Assembly (NCBI GenBank): GCA_018883325.1
Contig: VEQH01000005.1
Span: 1 to 64,000, forward strand
Length of the DNA stretch: 64,000 nt
Source of the DNA: Flavobacteriales bacterium
GTDB taxonomy: Bacteria; Bacteroidota; Bacteroidia; Flavobacteriales_D; Crocinitomicaceae
Direction of reading: 5' to 3'
Shown: one piece after another, positions 7,456 through 16,590 of the stretch
How the letters are laid out: each line of letters starts with the position of its first letter
How positions within the stretch are numbered: position 1 is the first letter of the stretch
Made by a program: the position numbers and the translations under genes
Notes under the pieces: generated by a model
Database searches by the model: none
Seen by the model: the letters and a program-made list of their open reading frames with translations, nothing else
What the model was told of the DNA's origin: nothing

Positions 7456-10400
7456 TTAAACTATCAACTCAGGCTCTTCTTCGATTTGCTTTCCTTTGTT
7501 TCTAAAATTATTTACTTTATCAATGATTTTATCAACTACGTAATACATCATTGGTACAACAATAATCGTAAGGAACATTGAACTTGTAAGTCCTCCGATC
7601 AAAATCCAAGCTAAACCATTTTTCCATTCAGCACCTGAACCTGTTGCCGTAGCAATTGGAATCATACCAACCACCATCGCAATGGTTGTCATTAAAATTG
7701 GACGCATACGCTCACTTACTGCTTCCAAAAGTGCATCGTAAACATTGTAGCCTTTTTCTTTCAAATGATTGGTGAAATCGACAATCAAAATCGCATTCTT
7801 GGCTACTAATCCGAGTAACATCAACATTCCTAGCATGGTGAAGATTCCCATGTTCGACGATGATAAATTCAGTGCTAAAATCGCTCCAACCAAAGAAACT
7901 AAAATCGAGAACAATACAACGAATGGATAGACAAAATTATCATACAATGCAACCATGATTAAATAAACCAATATCAAACCAATTCCCATTGCTGTTCCCA
8001 ATGCTCCCATTGATTCTTTTTGACGTTTAACTTCACCACCCCAAAGCATTCGAATGTTAGGGTCAAGTGGATTTTCTTCCAAATAGTCTTCGATTTGAGC
8101 TGAAACATTACCTGCTGCTGTTCCCAAAACATACGAGCGAATTGTGGTGTTAGAAATACGGTTTTTACGTTCCAACGAACCATTTCCATTTTCTACAGAA
8201 ACTTCCGCAAATTCACTAAGTAAAACTTGCTTTCCATCGTTTGCTGTGAAAGTCAAACTTTTAATGTCATCTACATTTTTGCGGTCAAATTTATCCATCA
8301 TAATTCGGATGTCATATTCCTCTCCTTTCACATCAAATTGGCTATCATCATTTCCTGTCAAAGCGTTTTGAAGTTGCATACCGATAACAGCAATTGGTAA
8401 ACCTAATTGTCCCATTTTATTTCTGTCTAACTCAATGCGAACCTCAGGCGTTACGTCATCCGTTGAAATTGTTGGGTCTTTTGCTCCCTTCATATCCAAA
8501 ATAGCTGCTTTTAATCTTCGCGCTTCTTTCATCAATAATTCGCTATCATCAGAAGACAAGAAGATTTCGATTGGTGCTTCTTCCGATTCAACCATTCCCA
8601 TATTCATTGTTTTCACCTCAATTCCAGGGTATTTATCCTCAATCTTTTCACGAATAGCATTCATGTATTTAATTGTTGGATACGTTTTTTGCATTCCCGG
8701 TTTCATTTTAACCGTAATCTCAGATTTATTTTCTGCTCCGAAAGACGCTGCTCCCATTCCTGAACTTGGACCACCAACATTTGAGAACACGATATCAACC
8801 ACTTCTTTCTGAGCCAAAATCATCTTTTCAATTTCTAAAGTGATGGCATTGTTTTCCTCAAAAGTCGTACTCTTATCGTATTTCAATTTTACCATGAATT
8901 TTCCTTGGTCTCCTTGGGCAACAAATTCTTGTCCTACAATTCCCAATCCCATTGTTGCAAAACTTCCAATGAAAATGGCGATGATAACTCCACCCATTAT
9001 TAATTTATGACGCAAAGACCAACCAACTAATTTTACATATTGCTCAGTAAAAATTGTAATACGTCTTTCAAACCATAACAATACCGCTTGGAAAGGATTT
9101 TTAGGATTCAACTTGATTTCCTTAGCAAAACGAGAAGCCAACCATGGCGTTAAAGTAAAACACACAAATAAAGACATCAAGGTTGAAACAACAACAACAA
9201 TCGAGAACTGATGTAATATATCCGAAATTGTTCCTTCAATAAATACAACTGGCGAGAATACAACAACGTCCACAAGGGTAATTGCCAAAGCTGTAAATCC
9301 AATTTCATTTCGTCCATCGAGCGCCGCTTGTCTTCGATTTTTACCCATTTGTAAGTGGCGGTAAATATTTTCCAAAACCACAATCGAGTCATCCACCAAG
9401 ATACCAATTACCAAAGACATCGCTAATAATGTCATCAAGTTTAAGGTGTAACCTAGCAAATACATTGCGACAAAAGTAGAAATCAACGAAGCTGGAATGG
9501 CAACCAATACAATGAATGCATTACGTAAACTGTGTAAGAACAACAACATCACAGCCGCAACCAAAATAACTGCTAATTCCAAATCATGAATTACGGCATC
9601 AACAGATTCGATTGTTGGAATGGAAGTGTCGGTTGCAATCGTAAACTTCAAACCTTCCTTTTTATATTTTTCCTCAATTTCTTTGAAACGGTCTTTTGTC
9701 GCTTTCGACATATCAACTGCGTTGGCATCACTTTGTTTTTTGATTCGCAAACCAACACCATTTACACCGTTGAATCGACTTACTGTAATTTGATCTTCAA
9801 TTCCATCAACTACTTCAGCAACATCGCTTAATTTTACGGTAGAAGTTCCTCTTGAAATTAAAACAAGGTCTTCTAAGTCTTTAATCGTTTGGAATTTTCC
9901 AGCAAGACGAACAGTCATTTGTTCTTCATCACTTTTTAATTTCCCAGTTGGAAACTCAACATTTGATGAAGCAATTGCTTGGTTTATTGCCGCGAATGAA
10001 AGACCGTAGCGTTTCATTTTATCTTTGTCTACGTTCACTCTAAAAGCGCGACGCTCACCACCTATCACTTGTACCTCAGCAACACCTTTAGTTTGTTTGA
10101 TTAAAGGCAATATTTGGTCATCCATCAACTCCATAAAGTCTCTGTCGTCCATGTTTGTGGCAATGGCACTAACTTGGAGAACTGGACTGGCATTCGGTTC
10201 AATTTTCGCAATAACTGGCGTTTGAGAGCCCTCGGGTAATTTGTTGAGGATATTGTTAACTTTCCGCTGTGCGTCTTCCAAAGATTTATCAATATTGGCC
10301 GAAGCTTTAAATTCTAACAATAAAACCGAAGCGTTATCTAATGAAAAAGCTGTAACCTCGTTGATGTTTTCCAAACCACTCAAGGCATCCTCTAAAGGTT

Positions 10401-10593
10401 TAGAAACTTGGCTTTCAACCGTAGCAGGAGAAGCTCCTGGATATGTTGTTGTGATCGTTAAAATCGGAGGTGAAAAATCAGGAAGCAATTCGTAGCTCAA
10501 CTGATTATAGGAAATGAGTCCTCCACCAATCAAAATTGTAAAAATTACAATAATGAACGAAGGACGTTTTATGGATAATTCTGTAAGTGTCAT
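7456..10593 (-). CDS. efflux RND transporter permease (AcrB/HAE1 type)
   Basis: This 1045-aa inner-membrane pump would use the proton gradient to export drugs or lipophilic compounds through the adjacent adaptor and TolC. The N-terminus SIKRPSFIIVIFTILIGGGLISY is TM1, followed by the pore/porter domain with YPGASPATVESQV. The TM4 proton-relay motif is present (LVIGILVDDSIVVLENIYRHL, Asp-Asp). The second half repeats the fold, with GLVAKNAILIVDF and ERMRPILMTTIAM. Length and motifs are those of the HAE1/AcrB family. It is the last gene of the tetR-tolC-adaptor-RND operon, 7 bp after the adaptor. The substrate cannot be deduced. Confidence 0.95.
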   Translation of the reverse strand: MTLTELSIKRPSFIIVIFTILIGGGLISYNQLSYELLPDFSPPILTITTTYPGASPATVESQVSKPLEDALSGLENINEVTAFSLDNASVLLLEFKASANIDKSLEDAQRKVNNILNKLPEGSQTPVIAKIEPNASPVLQVSAIATNMDDRDFMELMDDQILPLIKQTKGVAEVQVIGGERRAFRVNVDKDKMKRYGLSFAAINQAIASSNVEFPTGKLKSDEEQMTVRLAGKFQTIKDLEDLVLISRGTSTVKLSDVAEVVDGIEDQITVSRFNGVNGVGLRIKKQSDANAVDMSKATKDRFKEIEEKYKKEGLKFTIATDTSIPTIESVDAVIHDLELAVILVAAVMLLFLHSLRNAFIVLVAIPASLISTFVAMYLLGYTLNLMTLLAMSLVIGILVDDSIVVLENIYRHLQMGKNRRQAALDGRNEIGFTALAITLVDVVVFSPVVFIEGTISDILHQFSIVVVVSTLMSLFVCFTLTPWLASRFAKEIKLNPKNPFQAVLLWFERRITIFTEQYVKLVGWSLRHKLIMGGVIIAIFIGSFATMGLGIVGQEFVAQGDQGKFMVKLKYDKSTTFEENNAITLEIEKMILAQKEVVDIVFSNVGGPSSGMGAASFGAENKSEITVKMKPGMQKTYPTIKYMNAIREKIEDKYPGIEVKTMNMGMVESEEAPIEIFLSSDDSELLMKEARRLKAAILDMKGAKDPTISTDDVTPEVRIELDRNKMGQLGLPIAVIGMQLQNALTGNDDSQFDVKGEEYDIRIMMDKFDRKNVDDIKSLTFTANDGKQVLLSEFAEVSVENGNGSLERKNRISNTTIRSYVLGTAAGNVSAQIEDYLEENPLDPNIRMLWGGEVKRQKESMGALGTAMGIGLILVYLIMVALYDNFVYPFVVLFSILVSLVGAILALNLSSSNMGIFTMLGMLMLLGLVAKNAILIVDFTNHLKEKGYNVYDALLEAVSERMRPILMTTIAMVVGMIPIATATGSGAEWKNGLAWILIGGLTSSMFLTIIVVPMMYYVVDKIIDKVNNFRNKGKQIEEEPELIV

Positions 10594-10600
10594 GACTTAA

Positions 10601-11659
10601 TTATTTTGTCGTTTTAACGTTTGCATTGTTTTGCAAATTCACTTGACCTTTCGTAACGATTTTATCGGACTTAGAAAGACCAGAAATCACTTCGATGTAT
10701 TCTCCATCTGATGTTCCAGCATTGAAAGAAGTTAAAATTGCTTTTCCATTTCTAACCACATAAACTTGTGGATTTTTAGATGAACCAACTAAAGCCTTTC
10801 TTGGAATAGCAAGTGCAGTCGTACTTTTTGAATTATTCAAAGAAATAGAACCATACATGCCTGCCATGATGCGATTTACACCAGAATTTTGAACCGTTGC
10901 TTGAATTTTGAAGTTATGCGCTGCGTCTGCTTGTACAGCAATTTGAGAAACTTTTCCAGTAAAATCAACATCCCCGTATACATCAACATTAGCAACAATT
11001 GATTGTCCTTTTGTGAATTTCAGAACATCGCGCTCTGGAACAGAAATGGTTAATTTTAATGAAGAAATGTCTGTAAGCTCTACAATTGGTGTTCCGGGCA
11101 TTACCATTGAACCTAAATCCACCATTCTTTTACTAACAACTCCGCTAAAAGGTGCAACAATAGAAGTACTTCTTAATTGTCTTTGAAGTTGTTTGATTTT
11201 TACTTCTGTTGTTTTTACAGCCAATTCGATTTTTTCAACCTCAGCGCTTGCAATAACGTTGTCTTTTTTTAGACTTGCGTAACGCGCATTATCATTTTTC
11301 AAATTGTCTAAGTTCAATTGAGCTTCTTGAATTTGCAATTGAATCAATTCATCATCCAGTTTTGCGATTGGTTGACCCGTTGAAACAACATCACCTTCTT
11401 CAACAAGCAATTTGATTAATTTTCCAGAACCGTCAGAAGCTACATTGTTTTGGTGAGCAGCATCAAAAGTTCCAAGAAAAGACAATGAGCTTTCGAAAGT
11501 ATGTGTAGTTGGCTGAGCTACATCAACAAGTATTGCTTCGGAAGCATCGCGAATGTAAAGTTTTGCCTCTACTTCTTTTTTATTTGACATTAATTTCATC
11601 GCACCTAAACCTATCAAAACAACAGCTCCTAGTGAAATTATTATTACTCTTTTGTTCAT
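10601..11659 (-). CDS. RND efflux periplasmic adaptor subunit
   Basis: This 352-aa membrane fusion protein links the RND pump to TolC. It has an N-terminal membrane anchor (VIIISLGAVVLIGLGAMKLM), the first biotinyl-lipoyl half (GKLIKLLVEEGDVVSTGQPIAKLDDELIQ), a short alpha-helical hairpin (LQEAQLNLDNLKN to KIKQLQRQL), the second half (STSIVAPFSGVVSKRMVDLGSMVMPGTP), and a beta-barrel and membrane-proximal domain. It lies between tolC and the pump, separated by 6-7 bp, so co-translation is expected. Confidence 0.93.
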   Translation of the reverse strand: MNKRVIIISLGAVVLIGLGAMKLMSNKKEVEAKLYIRDASEAILVDVAQPTTHTFESSLSFLGTFDAAHQNNVASDGSGKLIKLLVEEGDVVSTGQPIAKLDDELIQLQIQEAQLNLDNLKNDNARYASLKKDNVIASAEVEKIELAVKTTEVKIKQLQRQLRSTSIVAPFSGVVSKRMVDLGSMVMPGTPIVELTDISSLKLTISVPERDVLKFTKGQSIVANVDVYGDVDFTGKVSQIAVQADAAHNFKIQATVQNSGVNRIMAGMYGSISLNNSKSTTALAIPRKALVGSSKNPQVYVVRNGKAILTSFNAGTSDGEYIEVISGLSKSDKIVTKGQVNLQNNANVKTTK

Positions 11660-11665
11660 GATTTT

Positions 11666-12979
11666 TTATTTAATGTTTCCAATTGATTTTAAATATTCTA
11701 ATTCAGCTTGACGTAATTGAATGTAGGCTGATACTACATTTGTTTGAGCCTGTTGTAATCCATTTTCAGCAAGAATTAAATCGTTTGAACTACTCATTCC
11801 TTGTTTAAATTTCAAAACTGCATTTTGATAAATATTTTCCGCAAGGCGTAATTGTTCTTTGGTCACACTCAACGCTCCCGCTTTAACATCGATTTGCTTG
11901 CGATTATTATCAACAGTCATTTCTAACTGTTGGTTCAATAACTCGTATTGATTATCAAGTTTTTCTTTATTCAACATGTTCATTTTGGCCTTGTGGTATT
12001 TTTCCAAACCATCAAAAAGTGACCAATCTAAACGCAAACCAATGAATGCACCATCAATTCCTTTTCTAAAATCATCCTCTGGTTTTAGGTTAACATTGTA
12101 ATTGTAAGCTGCATAAAATGAAAGGTTTGGTAAATATCCCATAGTGATTCCTTTCTTTTCTTCAGCATTCATTTTCTTTTGTGATTCAAGCATTTTGATT
12201 GCCAAAAAATTCGTTTCTGATTGATCTACAAGAATCGTTTTCTCAACTAATTTATCGACTTCAAAATTCAAGTTTGCATCTTTTGGAAGACCAATGTAAA
12301 TCTTCATTAATGACACTAATTGATCTTTAGTTGCCAATAAGGAAGCCTTCGAGTTTTCCAAAGACAATTCATTGATTTTTAATTTGTCGGCTTCTGTTTG
12401 TACCACCAAACCTTGTTGAACCATGGATTCCATGTTTTTGATTAAGGTCTTGGTATTTACCAAATTACTATCAATAAATTCCAATTGTTTAATAATTCCT
12501 TGAATCAAAAAATAAGTGTTTGAAACTTGGTAGCGCACATCTTGAATCGTCATTTGCTGTTGCGTTTCCATAATTTCAGCATTGACTGCAAGTGCAGCTA
12601 AACCATAGTTTACTTGAGAATTAAAGAGCACTTGCGTGAGTTGAACTGTATTGCTCAACACAAAAGGAACTCCAAATTGTACCGTCGTAAAAGATCCGGG
12701 AGGACCACCAAACATCTCAGCAGGAATAACTTGACCAGGAATTTTTGCATTGTATTTATAATCTGCCGAAAAATTCACCTGAGGTAAACGAGCTGCAAGG
12801 TATGCACCGCGCTGTTTTTGATTGATTTCAATGTCTAACTTGGCATTGCGAACTTGGACATTTGCGGTGTCTGCCATTTTCAGACAAGAAGCTAAATCCA
12901 AGGTTTGAGCATTTGCCGAATTTGTTGAGACAAACAAACCAACAATTAAGCTTAATGGAAATGAATAAATTGCTTTCAT
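11666..12979 (-). CDS. TolC family outer membrane efflux protein
   Basis: The 437-aa protein has a signal peptide (MKAIYSFPLSLIVGLFVSTNSANAQ) and two outer-membrane-efflux repeats of long amphipathic helices; LDLASCLKMADTANVQVRNAKLDI is the typical first helix. It would form the outer-membrane exit duct for the RND pump. Its ATG overlaps the stop of the upstream tetR gene (TAATG), suggesting coupling. Confidence 0.93.
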   Translation of the reverse strand: MKAIYSFPLSLIVGLFVSTNSANAQTLDLASCLKMADTANVQVRNAKLDIEINQKQRGAYLAARLPQVNFSADYKYNAKIPGQVIPAEMFGGPPGSFTTVQFGVPFVLSNTVQLTQVLFNSQVNYGLAALAVNAEIMETQQQMTIQDVRYQVSNTYFLIQGIIKQLEFIDSNLVNTKTLIKNMESMVQQGLVVQTEADKLKINELSLENSKASLLATKDQLVSLMKIYIGLPKDANLNFEVDKLVEKTILVDQSETNFLAIKMLESQKKMNAEEKKGITMGYLPNLSFYAAYNYNVNLKPEDDFRKGIDGAFIGLRLDWSLFDGLEKYHKAKMNMLNKEKLDNQYELLNQQLEMTVDNNRKQIDVKAGALSVTKEQLRLAENIYQNAVLKFKQGMSSSNDLILAENGLQQAQTNVVSAYIQLRQAELEYLKSIGNIK

Positions 12980-13593
12980 TAAATTGATTTTTGTGGGAAT
13001 AAATAAGAAACTAACATATCTGTGACTATTTTTTTGTGGGTATTTAGCTGATTTTCATAAGCATCGTTTGATAGCTTGTGAATACCTTTCATTAAATTTT
13101 TACTCATAAATGGAAAATCGCAATTCGACATTATTAAAAGTGTTAAGCTGATTAAATCGATTTCTCGCATTTTCCCTGCTGCGCAAGCACGTTGACATTC
13201 TTCAACAATACCTGTGTTTAGTAATTTTTCAAAATATGAACCGTCCACTTCGTAACCTTCTTCACGGTGCAATTCATTGACAATAAAACCAGGTAACTCT
13301 GGGTGACGCGAAAGAAATTCATATTCTTGTTCAATCAACAAGCGAATTTTATCTTCCAATGATTTGTCTGAACTAAAAACTTCAACCATTGAATTGACAA
13401 ATTCTTCCATGGCATCTTGAAACACCAATTTGAATAATTCTGTTTTTGATCGGAAATAATAGTTCACCAAGGCAACATTCATTCCTGATACCTTTGCAAT
13501 CTCTCGCGTTGAACAAGCTGCAAAACCTTTAGCTATAAAAACTTCTCTAGCTGCAGCTTTAATTTTTTGTTCGGTTGTAAGATCATTTTTCAT
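12979..13593 (-). CDS. TetR/AcrR family transcriptional regulator
   Basis: This 204-aa regulator has an N-terminal HTH: TEQKIKAAAREVFIAKGFAACSTREIAKVSGMNVALVNYYFRSKTELFKLVF. The C-terminal ligand domain is divergent. I chose the ATG at 13593 rather than the track's TTG at 13614, because family members start a few residues before the first helix. As first gene of the efflux operon it probably autorepresses and derepresses the pump on ligand binding. A near-perfect palindrome lies 26 bp upstream. Confidence 0.92.
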   Translation of the reverse strand: MKNDLTTEQKIKAAAREVFIAKGFAACSTREIAKVSGMNVALVNYYFRSKTELFKLVFQDAMEEFVNSMVEVFSSDKSLEDKIRLLIEQEYEFLSRHPELPGFIVNELHREEGYEVDGSYFEKLLNTGIVEECQRACAAGKMREIDLISLTLLIMSNCDFPFMSKNLMKGIHKLSNDAYENQLNTHKKIVTDMLVSYLFPQKSI

Positions 13594-13618
13594 AGGGGGC
13601 ACAAAATTAAACAACAGT

Positions 13619-13636
13619 TTTAAACAAGTGTTTAAA
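13619..13636. promoter_or_regulatory. candidate TetR operator TTTAAACA-AG-TGTTTAAA
   Basis: Two perfect 8-bp inverted arms with a 2-bp spacer lie between the regulator's ATG (13593, minus) and the divergent helicase gene. A possible extra half-site, TCGTTTAA, follows at about 13641. Placement fits autoregulation by the adjacent TetR protein. Confidence 0.55.
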
Positions 13637-13757
13637 TCAATCGTTTAATTTTTGTTAAATTAATTTTAGAGTCATTTACAATTCAACGTAATTCGCCTTT
13701 TAGAGACAAAGAACACCACGTGAAGATTCCTTTTTTCAGTTTATAATTTAACTCAAC

Positions 13758-13765
13758 TATCTTTG
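13758..13765 (+). promoter_or_regulatory. -7 element TATCTTTG directly before the helicase ATG
   Basis: An exact TAnnTTTG match ends 4 bp before the start codon at 13770, so the transcript would be leaderless or nearly so. Confidence 0.6.
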
Positions 13766-13769
13766 CAAC

Positions 13770-15089
13770 ATGAGTACAAAACAACAAATAGACAACGTTC
13801 TTTCCAATATTGGATTTTCTGAACTAAATGAATTACAACAAGAAACACTTCAGAAAAGTGAAACCGAACGCAATCTGCTGATTCTTTCCCAAACAGGTTC
13901 TGGAAAAACGTTTGCTTTTTTATTGCCTCTTTTTTTAAAATTAAATTCCGATTCCAAAGATATTCAAGCGGTTGTTTTGGCGCCATCACGTGAACTTGCG
14001 ATTCAAATCGAAGGCGTTTTTCGCGCAATGAAAACCAATTTCAAAGTGTTGACTTGTTACGGCGGTCATGCAATGTCGGTTGAAAAGAAAAGTTTAAAAG
14101 AAGCGCCTGCCGTTTTAATTGGAACACCTGGCAGAATTTGCGACCATATTTCTAGAAATACTTTGGACTTGTCGCACGTAACACAATTTGTTGTGGATGA
14201 ATACGATAAAAGCTTGGAGTTCGGATTTGAAGACCAGATAAAATACATTTATCAAGAACTTCACAGCTTAGAATTTACCACTTTAGTTTCCGCAACTGAA
14301 CACAAAGAATTTCCTGATTATTTAGCTTTTCGAAATCCAGCAATTGTAAATCACCTTGCTAATTCGCAAGATCCCGACATCACTTTTTGGAATTATCAGG
14401 TTCGTAACAGCAACAAATTCGACAAACTTTACGATTTACTTTGTTCATTCAAAGGTGAACTAACGATTGTGTTTTGTAACTTCAGAGAAGCAACTGAAAG
14501 TGTTCGCAATTATTTATACGATAACGGCTACGATTCCATTATTTACCACGGCGGAATGGAGCAAGACGAACGCGAACGTGCATTGATTCAATTTAGAAAT
14601 GGAAGTTATCACACTTTAATTTGCACCGATTTAGGATCAAGAGGCTTAGATATTCCAGAAATTCAACACGTGGTGCATTTTCAATTTCCGCACAGCGAAG
14701 AAGCATTTATTCACCGTAACGGTCGCACGGCACGCATGAAAGCGAATGGCTCTTCGTACCTTTTATTGAACAAAGACGAAAACACACCCGACTATCTGGA
14801 AGTGCCACGAGCTGAATTCAAACTACCAACAAATCTACCTTCTCCAGTTGCAAGTCCTTGGGTGACGTTGTATTTCAGCGGAGGAAAAAAAGACAAAATA
14901 AACAAAATAGACATCTTTGGATTCTTGGGACAAAAAGGAAATCTGTTGAAAGAAGATATCGGTTTAATTACTGTTCTTGATTTCGCTGCTTATGCCGCTG
15001 TAAAAAGAGAAAACGTAAAAGCCTTATTGTCGGTGATTCGCCATGAAAAAGTGAAAGGCAAGAAACTGAAGATTGAAATTTCGAAATAG
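13770..15089 (+). CDS. DEAD/DEAH-box-like ATP-dependent RNA helicase (motif II DEYD)
   Basis: This 439-aa superfamily 2 helicase carries the Q-motif region (FSELNELQQETL), motif I QTGSGKT (residues 41-47), APSRELA, TPGRI, motif II DEYD (143-146), motif III SAT (174-176), and the C-terminal RecA domain motifs IIYHGGMEQ, LICTDLGSRGLDIP and HRNGRTARM. It probably remodels structured RNA. Motif II is DEYD rather than DEAD, but keeps the Asp-Glu pair needed for Mg-ATP. The C-terminal tail is short and lysine-rich (KVKGKKLKIEISK), suiting RNA binding. It has its own promoter. Confidence 0.9.
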   Translation: MSTKQQIDNVLSNIGFSELNELQQETLQKSETERNLLILSQTGSGKTFAFLLPLFLKLNSDSKDIQAVVLAPSRELAIQIEGVFRAMKTNFKVLTCYGGHAMSVEKKSLKEAPAVLIGTPGRICDHISRNTLDLSHVTQFVVDEYDKSLEFGFEDQIKYIYQELHSLEFTTLVSATEHKEFPDYLAFRNPAIVNHLANSQDPDITFWNYQVRNSNKFDKLYDLLCSFKGELTIVFCNFREATESVRNYLYDNGYDSIIYHGGMEQDERERALIQFRNGSYHTLICTDLGSRGLDIPEIQHVVHFQFPHSEEAFIHRNGRTARMKANGSSYLLLNKDENTPDYLEVPRAEFKLPTNLPSPVASPWVTLYFSGGKKDKINKIDIFGFLGQKGNLLKEDIGLITVLDFAAYAAVKRENVKALLSVIRHEKVKGKKLKIEISK

Positions 15090-15147
15090 TTTTAATTGGG
15101 TTTTGATTATTGGTGTTTGATGTGGGATTGGATTGGAATATTTTATT

Positions 15148-15262
15148 CAAAATATGTAAAATAAAACACTCAAAATATGTAAAGTAAATAATTCAAAATA
15201 TGTAAAGTAAATATCTATAAAAATGTAAAATAAAAAACTCCAAATATGTAAAATAGTATTTA
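15148..15262. repeat. five tandem 23-bp repeats upstream of the DUF4143 ATPase gene
   Basis: Units start at 15148, 15171, 15194, 15217 and 15240, all exactly 23 bp. The consensus is CAAAATATGTAAAATAAATAACT; ATGTAAA is invariant. The last unit touches the -7 element of the ATPase gene. The spacing places each unit on about the same DNA face (roughly two turns), so a repeated protein-binding site is likely. Confidence 0.85.
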
Positions 15263-15268
15263 TATTTG
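15261..15268 (+). promoter_or_regulatory. -7 element TATATTTG of the ATPase gene
   Basis: An exact TAnnTTTG match ends 7 bp before the ATG at 15276, at the edge of the 23-bp repeat array. The repeats therefore cover the -33 region. Confidence 0.6.
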
Positions 15269-15275
15269 TTGTTAA

Positions 15276-16541
15276 ATGGCAGAACAAGATTCATATAGAG
15301 AAAGACTTACAGATAAAGAATTACTTCGTAAACTAGACGCTGCGGGTGCGCTATTAATTCGTGGAACAAAAGCGTGTGGAAAAACGGAGTCTGCAAAGCA
15401 ATTTTCAAATAGTATTTTGAAAATGGATCAAAATGCACAAGTTCCAATTCTTATGGAAACAGCTCCCGAACGTTTACTTATTGGTGAAACACCCAGACTT
15501 ATAGATGAGTGGCAGGAACACCCTAAAATTTGGAATTTCGTGCGTCATGAAGTGGATAATCGTAAAAAATCGGCTCAGTTCATTTTAACTGGTTCAGCAA
15601 ATCCTGAAGAAAGTATTAAAATGCATTCTGGCGCTGGGCGGTTTACAATTCTCGATATGCGCACAATGAGCTGGCAGGAATTAGCTTTTTCAACTGGAAA
15701 AGTAAGCTTAAAATCCCTATTTGAAGGTGCTAAAATTGATGTTTATGATGAGCCAACTGATTTAGAATTCATAATAGATCGAATCATTACAGGTGGTTTT
15801 CCTGGTTTAATTGGCAAGAATGTTCGACAAGCAAGAGACCTCAATCGATCCTATGTTGATTTGCTAGCTGAAGTAGATATGAGTCGTGTTTCAAACACAA
15901 AAAGAGACCCAATAAAAGTAAGAAATTTACTGCGCTCACTTGCTCGTAATACTGCAACAATGGTTGACATCAAAACCTTAGAATCAGACATCCGTCAGCG
16001 CGATTTCAAGGAACTTTCTCGTCCAACTATTTACGATTACCTCGATGCTTTAGATCGGTTAATGATTACTGAAAATCAGCCCGCTTGGAGTACTCATATT
16101 CGGTCATCATCGTCATTGCGAAAAGCACCTAAAAGACATTTTACAGATGTTTCGCTTGCCGTTGCAGCACTTGGACTAAAAAAAGAAACACTTCTAAATG
16201 ATTTAAATTTTGTTGGTTTTTTATTTGAGTCATTGGCCATTCATGAATTACGCGTTTATGCGCAGGTGAGTGACGCAAAAGTTTATCATTACCACGATTC
16301 AAGCGGTTTGGAAGTGGATGCAATCGTTCAGAAATACAATGGAGATTGGTGTGCTTTTGAAATTAAACTTGGAATTGGTCAAATTGAGGAAGCAGCAAAA
16401 AGTTTGAAAAAATTTGTTTCTGTTTTGGATACGAACAATGTTACGATGCCTAAATCATTGAATATTATAACAGGAACAGGTATTAGTTATACCCGTAATG
16501 ATGGAATTAATGTGATTTCCCTTGCATCTTTGGGGTATTGA
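15276..16541 (+). CDS. AAA+ ATPase with DUF4143 domain
   Basis: The protein is 421 aa. Walker A is GTKACGKT (residues 30-37), Walker B is RLIDEWQ (74-80), and a sensor-like ILTGSANP follows. The C-terminal half is DUF4143, with GLEVDAIV and CAFEIKLG forming a D...ExK pattern like PD-(D/E)xK nucleases. Such ATPases are widespread and often mobile or island-associated; their cellular role is not established. The gene is monocistronic, with a short leader and an iteron-like promoter, which suggests self-regulation or regulation by a dedicated binder. The start is fixed by the promoter position. Confidence 0.85.
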   Translation: MAEQDSYRERLTDKELLRKLDAAGALLIRGTKACGKTESAKQFSNSILKMDQNAQVPILMETAPERLLIGETPRLIDEWQEHPKIWNFVRHEVDNRKKSAQFILTGSANPEESIKMHSGAGRFTILDMRTMSWQELAFSTGKVSLKSLFEGAKIDVYDEPTDLEFIIDRIITGGFPGLIGKNVRQARDLNRSYVDLLAEVDMSRVSNTKRDPIKVRNLLRSLARNTATMVDIKTLESDIRQRDFKELSRPTIYDYLDALDRLMITENQPAWSTHIRSSSSLRKAPKRHFTDVSLAVAALGLKKETLLNDLNFVGFLFESLAIHELRVYAQVSDAKVYHYHDSSGLEVDAIVQKYNGDWCAFEIKLGIGQIEEAAKSLKKFVSVLDTNNVTMPKSLNIITGTGISYTRNDGINVISLASLGY

Positions 16542-16590
16542 ATAGAGCACAAATTCTATGGAGTTAAGAAATTTGTTGCAAAAAGTGGCA

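Noticed and set aside
15148-15262. CRISPR array
   Set aside because: The 23-bp units are directly adjacent, with no spacers and no cas genes nearby.
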